Part shown: piece after piece, positions 24,370 to 36,160 of the stretch
Layout of the letters: every line of letters begins with the position of its first letter
Position numbering within the stretch: the stretch's first letter is position 1
Assembly: GCA_963930775.1 (NCBI GenBank)
Contig: OZ005698.1
Span: 5,090,501 to 5,154,500, forward strand
Direction: 5' to 3'
DNA: 64,000 nt
From: Cliona cf. orientalis
Taxonomy: Eukaryota > Porifera > Demospongiae > Clionaida > Clionaidae
The notes under the pieces: generated by a model
Told to the model about the DNA's origin: nothing
Database searches by the model: none
What the model saw: the letters and a program-made list of their open reading frames with translations, nothing else
Made by a program: the position numbers and the translations under genes

Positions 24370-26847
24370 ATGAGCGATTCTGAGAGTAGCAGAAAACGTG
24401 ACGAAAGTACTCTACAGCTCCCTGACGAACTGAAGGCAACTGGCCAGAAAGAATGTCTGTTTCAGTCGAACAAAATCAAAGAAGGGCTCGAATTGAGCCA
24501 GTTTAGCCAAGGGGCAACCAACTTTGGCTTTGACCTACTCAAGAACATTGAAAAGGAGCCATTAGATGAGACACCACCTCTAAAGCACATCATAACACTG
24601 CCAGCTAATGTTCCTATGAAGAAGGCAAAGAGTGATCCACCTGTTGCTGGGTTTTTTAGCATTGATCCGCATGTGCCAGGGAGCTCTTTAGAGCGGCCAC
24701 GTGAGCCTACCAGGGGAGGGTCACTGTCTCCAGAGCCAAAAAGAAAGCCAACAATTCAGCGTAAGGGAAGCTTGTCACCTGTCCCTGTTTCATCGGGCCA
24801 TCGCAAGATGAAGTGGCCCTCTAGAGAATCGTCAAATCGTTACCAACCTTATAGAAGGTCACCCTACAAAGAGAAGAAACAAGCCTTCTCTATTTCGGAT
24901 GAGGTTTCTTTTGATACTACACCCAAGTATCAAGGTTTTAACAAGGAGCGATGGACGATCAAAAGGTTTGATTTTCCTCCTCACAATAATCTGGTATCAT
25001 CAATTTTTTCATCACACCCAAAACACTCCAAAGAGATTCCAGCTCTGGCTAAAGAGTTTAGGATTCAGGTGAATAAGGTAGAAGATGGTGAGAACTTGGT
25101 AGTACAGCTGGAGGGACACCCAAAGGGAATAGCAAAAGCTACTGATAAGCTCTCGGAGCTAGTGAAACAAATAGAAGAAAGTATTGTCTCAGAAGTGATG
25201 AGCACGAGTGTTCCATGTGCGCTTCTTCCAGTACTTGCATCTCAGCAACTACAGCATGACCTAAAAATGATTGAAAAGAAGAATCGTGTCAGTGTGCTTA
25301 TTTGTAAGACAAAGGATAGCCACTTAACATTGGATTCAGAAGAATTTGTACAGCGATTTGCACTGCCATCACCAGAATCATTGCCAACGCTTGTTGATTT
25401 CAAAGATTACCTCACTCCTGATCATCCAGTCCACACCAAGTACAAATGGCAAGCCGAAGATGACTCTGGAGAGTTCCAGCAGGTGCCAAGCCAAGTCGAG
25501 GAGCATCTCAATCGGTGCTACTTCTCTGGGGTACCACAGTTTTCCCACAATGGTGAGCGCTATCAGGTTAATGTTGTTGATGATGTGCTGTTTGAAATAG
25601 ACACCGGGGTTCATCATAAGCTTCTCAAGCAACCACTGCCTCCAGTGTGGTCATACTGCATGGGAAAGGGACTGATGTTCATTGATTTTAACTCTGAAGA
25701 CTCGGATAAGCTTGATCACCTGTTACACTATGGTGGAGCTGACATTAATGTTCTAAATGTACAGAAAGGGACAGTTGACTTTACGTGCAACAGAATGGCT
25801 CTTATAAATTTAGGTTCTGAATTTTCTGTACCACTGACGGATCTACAAAGAAATCCAGCCATATCAACACTACCTACTTATGGCATCAGGCTGGCAATCA
25901 AAGGGCTCAAGGATGACATTGAATTCGCAAAGCTTGAACTTAGGGAACAATTGAAAGGAATTAATTTGGTTGAGAGAGAGATTCCTTTACCAAAGGTTTC
26001 TTTGGAGCACCAGCACATGATACGTACACAGGTTGTCAACAATGCACGACAATACTTGGTTGAGCTCTCAGTCAAGGAAGATAAGGATCAAGTCTTTATC
26101 TTAGTCAGAGGAGAGGAAAGATATGTTCAAAATGTCCGCTTCCAGCTACGAGAGGATACTGTTAAGCTCCAGGAGCACCTACTATCTCGAGAAAGACGGC
26201 TTATGGAATCAAAGCAGTTCTATGCTCACCCTGGTAGTAAGAACTATCCTGAGGAATGGCAGCCTCAGAAAAAGCCTTGTGAGCTACAGGCAGTGACACC
26301 TAACAGCATTGAGTGGAATGGCATTCTAAGTCACATGAAGGAGACGATACCAAACGTCAATCTCGTGAAAGTGGAACGTGTTCAAAATAGAGCTTTGTGG
26401 GATAAGTACTCCCTGGAAATGACTCACATGAAGGGGAGAAATGGCGTCAGTGGAGTCAATGAGAAGCTACTCTTCCATGGCACCAGCAAAACAGACCCTA
26501 AAGTGATTGTTGAATCAGTCAAGGGTATTGACTTTCGATACAGTAAGCAAGAAAGGTGCCTTCTCTGGGGTAAGGGGGCATACTTTGCTCTCAATGCTAG
26601 CTACAGTAACCAGTACAGCCATCGAAGTGGCAAGGATAGGCAAATGCTTCTTGTACGAGTACTTACTGGTCGCAGCTGCCTTTATAAACGCCATGATCCA
26701 GACTTGACCAAGCCTCCACCTCTGTCGGAGGGAAATCACATGCTCTATGACACTGTGAATGGCCACACAAATGGATCACTGGTTTATGTAGTGTATGATC
26801 ACGACAGAGCTTATCCAGCATATCTCATTACATATACATGTAGGTGA
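24370..26847 (+). CDS. WWE-domain PARP14-like mono-ADP-ribosyltransferase, intronless
   Basis: An 825-residue protein in one exon, starting 350 bp after RAD9 on the same strand. Residues 1-180 are Ser/Pro/Lys-rich and look disordered. KH-like or alpha/beta modules appear around 195-270, 280-345, 430-530 and 540-610. A WWE domain (poly-ADP-ribose reading) spans about 355-415 (TKYKWQAEDDSGEF, SHNGERYQVNVVDDVLFEID). The PARP catalytic domain is at about 640-825. His703 (LLFHGTS) and Tyr738 (GKGAYFALNASYS) are present. The third catalytic position, Glu in PARP1, is hydrophobic here (about Val805, LVYVVYD), which points to mono-ADP-ribosylation. This resembles PARP14/PARP15-type enzymes, but no macrodomains are visible. 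Lack of introns among intron-rich genes suggests retroposition. Confidence 0.9.
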   Translation: MSDSESSRKRDESTLQLPDELKATGQKECLFQSNKIKEGLELSQFSQGATNFGFDLLKNIEKEPLDETPPLKHIITLPANVPMKKAKSDPPVAGFFSIDPHVPGSSLERPREPTRGGSLSPEPKRKPTIQRKGSLSPVPVSSGHRKMKWPSRESSNRYQPYRRSPYKEKKQAFSISDEVSFDTTPKYQGFNKERWTIKRFDFPPHNNLVSSIFSSHPKHSKEIPALAKEFRIQVNKVEDGENLVVQLEGHPKGIAKATDKLSELVKQIEESIVSEVMSTSVPCALLPVLASQQLQHDLKMIEKKNRVSVLICKTKDSHLTLDSEEFVQRFALPSPESLPTLVDFKDYLTPDHPVHTKYKWQAEDDSGEFQQVPSQVEEHLNRCYFSGVPQFSHNGERYQVNVVDDVLFEIDTGVHHKLLKQPLPPVWSYCMGKGLMFIDFNSEDSDKLDHLLHYGGADINVLNVQKGTVDFTCNRMALINLGSEFSVPLTDLQRNPAISTLPTYGIRLAIKGLKDDIEFAKLELREQLKGINLVEREIPLPKVSLEHQHMIRTQVVNNARQYLVELSVKEDKDQVFILVRGEERYVQNVRFQLREDTVKLQEHLLSRERRLMESKQFYAHPGSKNYPEEWQPQKKPCELQAVTPNSIEWNGILSHMKETIPNVNLVKVERVQNRALWDKYSLEMTHMKGRNGVSGVNEKLLFHGTSKTDPKVIVESVKGIDFRYSKQERCLLWGKGAYFALNASYSNQYSHRSGKDRQMLLVRVLTGRSCLYKRHDPDLTKPPPLSEGNHMLYDTVNGHTNGSLVYVVYDHDRAYPAYLITYTCR

Positions 26848-26985
26848 TTTCTTTAGTCAAACATTTTTAGTATAGCTTGACACTTTCGTGAACAGTACGT
26901 AGTTTTATTATAATAATATTATACTAATTTTTGAAATTTGATGAGGTGTGTTAACAACAACAAAAGGAGGTAAAAATCAAAAAAA

Positions 26986-28642
26986 TCATGACTGAACATT
27001 TGCACGCAAGGTTGCCTTGAAGATCTTGTTAGAGTAGTGCATGTCGGGAGAGTCCCCTCCCACCACAAACAGAGGACCATTGGCAGTTGTTGGAATGCAG
27101 GAGGCATTGCCGCAGATGCCTGGCAGGTTGCCAACATGGGACCAGGACCGGGTCTCAGGGAAGTAGGCATGGACAGCAACATGGCCCTCCCCAGTGGTAC
27201 AATGAGACAACACCACCACACACCCGTGCAGGATGGACAGTCTGATGGGCTTCACTGGTGGCTTGGAAAGCTGAGTCCAGTTAGAGTCTGCTATGTTCTC
27301 AAAATCCTCATCTTGACTGTTCTCTGCATCCCCATTATGCAGTTGATGACAGTGTTGAAGGGAATAGTCTAGCAGCTTTCTGACATTGGCTTTGAAGACT
27401 ATCCCGTCACTCTCCCTAAGGAGATACCACGTGCTTGCACAGATGGTGGATGTATGGGTGAAGCACTTGACCGGTAGTGGAGGCACAAGATACCACTGTT
27501 TACTGCTTGAATCCAGAACCTCCACGCTATAGTCCAGGGAACCTCTCTTACCGCCGCTCACCACCAGCCAGTGTCGGTGACTGAAAGCAATAGGAGAGGT
27601 GCGTGCAATCTGCATCGGAGGAAAGGAGCAACTCCACGAATGGTCTTCACTGCTCCAGATTGCCACCTTATTGGTGTACTCGGATTTCGTAGAGGATATT
27701 TCTTTGCCACCAACCAGAAGTAGTTGTCCTTGTAGTATGGCCATCCCAAACCATTTGAGGGGGCTGTTAGGGAGGAGCTTCCACATGTCCACTCCAGGGG
27801 CGTAGACAAAGACAATGGAGTCAGCCTTGGTGCTACCAGTGTAGCCTCCACCCACATAGAGCTGGCTATTGTAGTAGACTCCCTGTGCATTCTTCATGGA
27901 GGAGGGGATGTCTGCACTCATCGTCCAGTGCAGCATTGGAGCAGTTGTCCCTGTAAGCCCCTGCAGTGTGTGGAAAGAGAGTCATAGCACAATACCATAA
28001 TATAGCCAGGTCTATGTTACAACCACCAAATTAAAATCCGCCAAAATTTCCTACTCACATATAATATGTATGGCGATCCCGTACCGAACCGCCAAATTTA
28101 AATCGGCTAATATTCTTGCAATAGCGATTTTGGGCTCAACTGCCAAATTTTAATTCCCGCCAATATTATTTCCGGCTATACAATATGCCACCCTTAACTA
28201 TCACTATGGAATACTGTATAGCCGGAAATATTGGCGGGAGTTAAATTTGGCGGTTGAGCCCAAATCGCTATTGCAAGAATAGTAGCGGATTTAAATTTGG
28301 CGGATCGGTATGGGATTGCCATACGTATATATAATATACATGTATGTGAGTAGGAAATTTGGCGGATTTTAATTTGGTGGTTGTAATATAGACCACCAAA
28401 CCACCAAATTTAATTCCCCGCCAAATTTTCGGCTCTATTATGGTTACTTGGGAGCTGGTCTTACTGACACTTGTGACACAGTACCAGTACTGGTATGAAA
28501 CTTTAAAGAGCTATGATAAAAAACATACCAATGCTCCAAAAAAGTGCTGCATGAAGGATGGTGCTAGCTTGGGATTCTCACACTTTAGAACAAAGGAGAG
28601 CATCGAGTTAGCTGCAGCCAAGTTTACCTCCACGAGGAACAT
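26986..28642 (-). CDS. Kelch-repeat beta-propeller protein
   Basis: The main exon is 26986-27960 and encodes about 324 residues. A candidate tiny first exon is 28628-28642 (MFLVE), which joins in phase through a gtaaac donor; this join is inferred. Kelch blade signatures repeat along the protein: LYVGGGYTG, LLLVGGKEI, WLVVSGGKRG and LFVVGGDSPDM, each with a following aromatic W (for example MWKLLPNSPL, QWYLVPPLP, RSWSHVGNLPG). That gives about five or six blades, enough for one propeller. No BTB, kinase or F-box domain is visible, so the binding partner is unknown. The intron carries a large foldback element (28009-28393). The stop of AP4B1, on the same strand, lies 95 bp upstream of the proposed start. 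Confidence 0.7.
28009..28393. mobile_element. Near-perfect foldback MITE in the Kelch gene intron
   Basis: The two halves are inverted repeats almost throughout: ggtctatgttacaaccacca at the left and the complement ending in ttgtaatatagacc at the right. Matched internal blocks include ttgcaatagcgattt and its complement, and tccggctata and tatagccgga around a centre near 28200. A further partial copy follows at 28393-28440. Confidence 0.85.
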
Positions 28643-28737
28643 GTCTAGAGTGGACACCTATATTATGTACATGTACATAGATATAATATTATGTTATTAA
28701 GACATGAGGTATTAGAGTATGGGCTAATCATCTATGG

Positions 28738-31700
28738 CTATACATGTTGAGCATAGAAGTAGAATTTGATAACAGGTTGATCTGATGCACTGGAAGCTAT
28801 GGTCATGACGAATCGGGATGCCAAGGTTTTTGTCAGCTTCTTCGACGATGGAACTTCATCGAGATGAACATGGAGCTCCTCACTGCATAGTTGTACAGGA
28901 GTATCAATAATAAACACAAAGATAGCTTTATACTATGAGAGGGCTAGGGGCGTGCACGTGGTCAACAATAACAACTGAGCTAAGGACACCTCACTACAAA
29001 GCTATGGTGTATGTTTTAGAGGGATTTGGACTCTTATCTGTTACAGGTATACTTGAGAATCCACACAGAGCCTATACATCAATTTTTAAAATAGTGACTT
29101 ACGTCATCTCCATAGTCTTCCATAGCCGTTCAAACTCTTCAGCATTCAGTGATGGGTTTGGTTTGAGGAGTATAGCTGGAGTAGCAGATTCCTGGCCGTT
29201 GCATGTTAGGCTACTGAGAATGGCACGAGGTGATAGTCGCTTCTCAGCGGACGGCAACTGCTCCAAGAGCACATCAAATCTTAGTGCTTTTCAAAATACA
29301 TTTAACAGTGTCACCTGTTGTATTGATTTTCATCTACAATACCATGCACATACCTGATGGTGTGCTAGGCTTGGTAGCAAATGTGTATGGGCACTCCTGG
29401 GTAATAAAAGTGGAGGATGATTCACCATACATCACTGAAAGGGAATTGAACTCGGGAAACAGAGACAGCTGAATAAGAAATCAAACATTCATTCCATAAC
29501 TCCACGTTTCTTGTTGCATTAGTTGCAAGGGGTGGCTCACTCTGTGGGTGACAGTGTTCTCCTCAGTGACCGTCTTGGCTTGACCACAGACAACCTTCTG
29601 GGCCTCCTTCACATCGTGCTTCAGGAGACGGTAGTAGAGCATACCTCGATCATGAACATCCATGTCTAACTCCTCATCTGTAGCAATGAAAGATCAGTCA
29701 ATGTTGCACTGTATAGTCTAAAACTGTTCTCTCACCGATGGAGTGTTCTAGCAGTGTTCCGAGCATCTCCTGGCATTCTGGTGGTCTCTTAAAGAACAAC
29801 TTCATGACAGCTGAGAGCAGCTGTAGCTTCACTGAAGAGGATGACTCTTCAGAGACACTCTTAACAACTTCCTCCAGCATGTAGGGAGTGTGGGGTAGAG
29901 ACTAGCATGTATGGAATTGTGTATATATATTTCTGTATTGCCGTTGAAAGATGTTAGAAAGGTATAGGTCATGTATGAATACTATACTTCTTCTAAAAAT
30001 TCGGCCCTTCTATTATTCAGCACCCTTTACCGAAGGGTGCTAAATGATTGAAAATAAGTCTCTAAATTTTCAGCAAAGGTCATCACATTATATGCTATAA
30101 ACTGGAACAGAATGTGCACACAGATGGAATATTGAAATCTCAGTGAAGCTCAAGCAATATTATTATTTCCATGCCGAATTTTTAGAAGAAATATGGTACT
30201 ACAATTAATATTCAGAGCAGATGAAGCTGGTAAATTTACTACTACTATAATACATGTCTATACGCTTAGTTTAATATACAAAACTGATACTACACGTACA
30301 TGGACATGTTACTGTGGTGGTAGTATCAGTTTTGTATTTCTTAGACAAGTCAGGTGGGACTACATTATTCTGAGAGTGAAACATACTACTGCGATAAATC
30401 AAATCTGGAATGATTGTTGTCCTATTATTGAGGATAGTCAGTTGCAATTAACTCCAGAGGTAGATCTAGGGTGGTGCCACAACCCCTCCCCCACACCCTC
30501 AGCCCCTTCATAAATAAGGATTTCTAGCTTAAAACCCCAGAAAGCACATGTATTACCTCTCCGTACTCTCCCAGCATCCAGATAAGAGCTGATTTTCCGT
30601 CCTCTTCGGTGATAACTTTGAATGAGGTTGGTAGGTGAGGAAGGATCACCTCCACTAGTGTGTCAAACTCACGCAGAACATCTAATAAATTAAATGTACC
30701 TTTGATACATCGACTAATAAACATACATGTATGCAACTCACTGGCCAGGGAGACGAGAGCTTCACTAGTGACATGGCTGATCTCCATTGATAACAGAGAG
30801 ATCAGTTTGTGTGTACATGTGTTTGCTCGACCTGGCAACCTCAATGCAATCTTCCCTATAGCCTGGATAGCTTTTCTGGCCACTAGCACATTCACATCAG
30901 TGGCATACTCACTGTAGTAGGCAGAAAGAGAGAGGGAAGGAGGGAGGGAGGGAGAAAGAGAGGTGGGGAGAGAGAGGGAATGAATGGATGCTCATGAGTA
31001 TTAATAATAAATACTTTTATACTTACACAAGTTCATCCATAATGCTCTCAACAATATTGACAGAGCACACTTCAGTGAGCACTTCCAACTTCTTGACTTT
31101 CACAAAGGAAGGATCATTGTATCTGAAAGAATTGGCAGATGGAGCACAATGATGATTTAGTGGAATCATAAATGTTGGTGTTTACCAATAAAGCAGGTTA
31201 CCTAAGGTAGCCTAGAGATAACATTGATAATAGTGGGAATGCAGTACAGACATGCACCACCCTGTCCAAATTAAAAGCCATTCTTGCATCAATTTGCATG
31301 GCCGGTTAGTCAAATAGATCACTCGGGTAAAAAGCCGTAATTGTGCAATACACACCCAAACTGTCTACTTGGACTAAACATCTACTGAACATAATATTAT
31401 TATTTCACTGTCTGATACTTTTTTAATTCTCCGAGTTTCAGTGCATCCTGAGTTTGCTATACTAACCTGCAGTAGAATGTTTGGTAACTGCTGGTCCATA
31501 GCTGAGGCTGTCTGGCCAGCAGTACCTGGGCATGCTGTAAGCAGGTGTAGACAACCTCAGAGGACTTGCTACCCATCATGGTCAGCAGAGGGGCTGCAGT
31601 GGGGCAACAGAGTGGATGGAATCAAATTTGGGAAACATCGGATAGTGTACATGTTTACTACATTTGTGGCTTACACTACAAAATACAGTGTACACTGGAC

Positions 31701-33814
31701 AATCAATCAATACACAAACATTGTAAATGTGCTAATGCACACACACAAAAATCGCTCCTGTACATGAAGCAAGCTACTGTATACTTCTGATAATGTGGTA
31801 GTAGTCTAGTCCCCCAAGGTAGGCCCTTCCCTCACATACTATATTATTACCGTAGAAACTGGTTGTTAAGCGCTGCTCGCTGTTAAGCGCATACTTTTTA
31901 TTAAGCGCATAGTTTTGTGCGAGCTTTACCGCTCTTTATTAGGCGCACATACACAGCAAGCCACCTGAACGACAAGCAATCGGTTACACGAGCCCAGAAA
32001 GAAGGCTAGAAGTAGGCTGGAGAAGAAAACGTCGAGAATTACGCTCTCTGGTCGCTCCTTGGCCATCGCTGTAGGCCTTTCTATCCTCGATACGTTCTTT
32101 ACGCACGCCCCACCTACCGTGTTTTAGCACTTTTAATTAAGCGCATGCTTCCTGTTAAGCGCATACTTTTTATTAAGCGCATATTTTCTTGCTGCCGCGT
32201 GTTATAAGCGCATGTGCTTAACAACCAGTTTCTACGGTATCCTAATGATACATACCATCAGTTTTTCTTGAAACTCTGTGTATATGTACACGTAAGGGGA
32301 AGCCCACACTCTAACATGGCTATTAGCCATTTTATACTATATCACACATACACAGTAGTTGATTATAAACCGACTGAATAACACAGATGTAAAACTGAAA
32401 ATAAACATGCACATGAACATACACTTGATTCTGTCGTAGACGTCTTGGTGGAGGTGTGGCATGTCATCGGTGAGGTGGAGGAACAGGTGCACTGTAGCCA
32501 GGACCACTCCACTGTTGCTGTGCTTCAAACGCTCATCAAGAATATTCTGAAAGTAAACAAAAACTCTATTCTGCAGCACAATGTTTGCATCCGGTATCAA
32601 AATGGCTACTTTGTCAATCATAATAATTCCCAAAAAGAACTAAGTAATAACAGTGATTTTGTCTCAAATCACTGACTGACCAGTATGTCAAAGATCTCAT
32701 CCTCTGACGCAGGATGGTAGCGCTCCAGGAGTTTCAGTACCTGACACTGACCCCACTCACTGAAGTCCCGCAACCTAATAGTACGAAAGAAGCCCAGTAT
32801 GATCACAGAAAAAAAAAGGATTTCCTTCTGTCATATATGTAACTACTCACATACATGTACATTCAAAGTGGAGGGTTTTAATCTTGCTCGACAGCTACAC
32901 ACATGTGTACCCATCTACATAGCATTCATTTCTGACCTGTTGAGGAGGTAGTGAGCTATCTTTGTGGTGACAACCATGCCTCCCTCACTGGCCAGGATCT
33001 CAGCAAGAACAGATATACAATTAGAGACCACTTGAGGGTCACGGTCATACAGGAGGTCAACAAAATTGATCTCTGTGAATGAGAATGAGAATGAGAAATA
33101 AGTACACATGTACGACAGGTTCATCGAATAGTGGTCGTCATTCCTACAAGTCTAGTGACTCACTGTTGACGACTCCAGGGTCTGTGTGGAATACCTTCAC
33201 AATGCCAAGAACAGCTGTTTTTCTGACATAGGCACTCTTGTCCTTCAGTCCAGACTGTAGTGCTTCTTCACTGACATACTTCATCATATCAGGTAGCCTG
33301 GGTTAAATAGCACGACAAAAGGAAGACATCATTCACGTACCACATTTGAAATGGTACCACTTGCTTGAGTGAGAACATTGTTCTGAGTGCAAGGCCACGG
33401 ACGACTGGGTTCCAGTCCTGGTAGTCTTTCTGCAACGTGTTGACTGTCAGTAGTGCCAGCTCTGGGTTGCTCTCTGCATAGTTACTTAGATAGAGGTAGA
33501 CGAGCTTCTTCTGGACTAGACTTGTTGTGGCACCAGCCTACAGGAGTACAGGTTATGGACATCACTATCATATTAATACTGTATCCACTAACCATAATCA
33601 TCTCACTGAACAGCTTAGAGACGTCTATGCCATGAGTCATACAGGCAATGACCCTCTGCAAGGCATGGAGGTACTGCTCTGGGTCCTTTTGGACCTCAGG
33701 ACTTTGAAGCAGGCCTCTTTATCAGTCAAAAAATACCTGAATCAACCAGAACGAGTAGTTAAGTACCTTGACTTACCTCAGTTCTCCTATATCAGCTCTG
33801 TCACACTCAGCCAT
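28738..33814 (-). CDS. AP4B1: AP-4 complex subunit beta, 16 exons, apparent frameshift in exon 2
   Basis: Exons (5' to 3'): 33777-33814, 33593-33736, 33365-33537, 33164-33297, 32937-33072, 32681-32774, 32423-32546, 31467-31593, 31027-31122, 30742-30911, 30557-30681, 29736-29901, 29541-29677, 29354-29468, 29103-29286, 28738-28882. AP-4 is a coat adaptor at the trans-Golgi network, sorting cargo such as ATG9. Family matches include [76 protein letters not shown] and [11 protein letters not shown]. The protein would be about 702 residues, near the human 739. Every phase fits except within exon 2, where one base is missing between 33685 and 33718; the frame changes from [11 protein letters not shown] to [13 protein letters not shown]. 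Intron 3 uses a GC donor. The C-terminus ends FYFYAQHV and differs from the vertebrate tail. Confidence 0.93.
30020..30042. other. Perfect 9-bp hairpin in AP4B1 intron 11
   Basis: agcacccttt accgaagggtgct forms a stem of nine pairs with a five-base loop. It is isolated and its function is unknown. A longer inverted pair (atacaaaactgatactac at 30278 and its complement near 30340) lies in the same intron. Confidence 0.5.
31848..32239. mobile_element. MITE with taccgtagaaactggttgtt ends, AP4B1 intron 7
   Basis: The termini are taccgtagaaactggttgtt and its complement (ending tttctacggta). Inside, ttaagcgcata-type words repeat near both ends. The layout parallels the TACCGTAAAGTCTGG family (14191, 14900, 53432), but the core differs, so it is a sister family. 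Confidence 0.85.
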
Positions 33815-33992
33815 TGCCGAATTCGAGTCAAACTCGATGTTGCAAATCCACTTCCTTACCCATTATTGTTTTGCTTCCGGGTGGGGGCCACGTGGATTCC
33901 GTATATTAGTCGATACTCCGTATAGTACACAGAAATGTACATGTACAGACCATTGGGGGAGGGGCTTGTTCAGTCACTGCACTCACTTCGAA
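33815..33992. promoter_or_regulatory. Bidirectional promoter AP4B1 / PARG
   Basis: The start codons of AP4B1 (-) and PARG (+) are 178 bases apart, head-to-head. The segment has few clear core elements; a tacatgtacaga palindrome occurs at 33936. Shared regulation is inferred from the spacing. Confidence 0.6.
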
Positions 33993-36107
33993 ATGGCTGC
34001 GAGGAGCGAGTTTGTGGAGCTCCCGAATACACAGGACCATTGGAAAGAGTTGAAAGTGGGGTTAGCAAAGTTAGCAGAGAAGAAGGTGAAAGGGTTGGAG
34101 GCTTTTGAGAAAATTCTTTCTGAGAATGACCACTGGGAGTCAGTGTCCACTCCCTTCTCTCTGCTCAGACAGCTTCTCTCCAGAGACACACATTTCACTG
34201 AGGAATATTTCTGCGAGACACTCTTGCCATGGATTGCTGACAAGGCACTACAGGTTGAAGAACTATTCAAGGACAGTAGATACAAATTACCGGTGAGTTG
34301 GTCATGCATGTGCACTACTACTCTTTACCAAGAGTTTGTTGCTTTATACGTATCACATTATTACAGAGTCTGTACAAAGGTAGGATTGAGGAAGTGACTT
34401 TGACTCGCCAGCAGGTCTGCTGTCTCCTTGCCCTGTGTTTCTTGAATAGCTTCTCCCTCCCACCAACCAGGACATACCAGCACTTTACTTTGGCTATGTT
34501 CCTCTCATTCGCTCTCTATGCCAGCCAACATGGGAAACTGCTGTGCATTCTGCACTATTTCGATAGAATCTACCAGGCTGATACATCAGGGAACAATGAG
34601 TTTCTTTCTATGTGCATCAGTGTGTCCAGGCATCACCTGAAGGAAGAAGATCCTGCCCTTTCCTGGGGAAGCTGTGAGAGTCCTCTGACTCCGTTTGATT
34701 CTCCCACTGATGGTGGACTGATTGAGGGAGCTCACGGGTGCTTGCAAGTGGACTTTGCAAATGCTTACATTGGTGGTGGAGTGCTGAACATGGGCAATGT
34801 CCAGGTAAACGTATGTGCACAGACAATGCAACTCTACACAGCAATAATTGTCATACACTATAGTTACCAGACAATTTTTAATAGTTGGGATGCATGGTTG
34901 ATTGGCCCATGATCATTAGCCTACCCTACGATCATCCACGTCCTTCTGACTCCTAATACTACCTTAGCACGTATCTAAGCCTGAACTTGTATCAGGATTT
35001 CAGCAAAAAAATTTAAGAGGGGGCAAATATAAATCCAAGGGGGCAACCCCATAATTAATAATAATATTATTATAGGGAAGGTACAGAGATATGAACTTTA
35101 TGACTCGAGGTCAAATCATTTCCGCTGTTACTGATGGATGGGCAGACAGATACTCAACTTAATAATTACACCCTTATAACAGTTTATGACTTACAATGTA
35201 AATGCCTGCACAAGGTGTTAACTGATTTTGAATCTTGACAAGTATTGCACTAATTTTTTAGTATTTTGAAACTAAGCCTTTATTACAGAAACAATAACTC
35301 CTAATAGTAAATCCCCTGGGGTGGGAATTGGATAACAGTAAGGGAGTTCAAGGATCAAACTGCATAAGTAACAGTTTAGCTTTCTTTCATTCTGGGCAAT
35401 CAGTGCTCTAGAATTGCTGTAAACAATATTATTATTTTAGTTGTTATTGCTACTACTGTGTGTTTGATTGCAAACAGGAGGAGATTCGATTTTGCATCAA
35501 CCCAGAATGCCTAGTCTCTCTACTCCTGTGTGAGGAGATGACAGACCTGGAGTCCATCCTCATCACAGGAGCTGAACAGTTCACCAGCTACATAGGATAT
35601 GGAGGCTCCTTCAAGTGTACAGGCCCCTACAAAGATACAAACCCAGTGGACGATCATAACCATAGGAGAGTCTACATTGTTGCCATTGATGCTATCCCTA
35701 TTGATGACCCATCATCGCAGTACACAAAGCCAAGCATTGTGAGGGAACTTGACAAAGCCTATAGTGGATTCTGTCACCAACTTGGTGATGATAAACCTAG
35801 TGAAAACTCTATGAAAGAGGTTGCCACGGGCAACTGGGGGTGTGGAATGTTTGGTGGTAACAAACGTCTAAAGACCTTAATCCAGTGGATGGCTGCGTCT
35901 AGAGCAGGCAGACCACTGCGCTACTACACCTTCAGGGAGCCTCAGCTCAGCCAGGAGCAGATGAAGGTGTCAAAGGTTTTGTTGGAGAAAAAAGTCACAG
36001 TTGGTCAGCTCTATGAGATATTGGTATCGGGAAAAGAGGCCCTAAGAAATAACGCCTTCACGTATGTTTTAGACTCTGTCAAAAGTCACATAAAGAATGA
36101 TAAATAG
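33993..36107 (+). CDS. PARG: Poly(ADP-ribose) glycohydrolase, 3 exons, complete
   Basis: Exons: 33993-34292, 34367-34804, 35478-36107, giving 455 residues. PARG cleaves the ribose-ribose bonds of poly(ADP-ribose), mainly in the nucleus. The macrodomain signature GGG-(7)-QEE is complete: GGGVLNMGNVQ at 236-246, split by intron 2 right before the Glu247-Glu248 catalytic pair. Other family matches are VDFANAYIGGG, CINPECLVSLLLCEEM, ILITGAEQFTSYIGYGGSF, RRVYIVAIDAIPIDDPS, ATGNWGCGMFGGNKRLK and LEKKVTVGQLYEIL. It lacks the long N-terminal regulatory region of vertebrate PARG and resembles the short catalytic form. Intron 2 (34805-35477) shows no further gene. Its 3' end lies 53 bases from the convergent CCDC86 gene. 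Confidence 0.96.
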
Positions 36108-36160
36108 CGATAAAAATAGTTAATGGAATCAATGACATACATTGTACATGTAGATGTAGT

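Noticed and set aside
31848-32239. CRISPR-like repeated words (ttaagcgcata)
   Set aside because: The repeats are inside an inverted-repeat transposon and the sequence is eukaryotic; spacing and spacers do not fit a CRISPR array.
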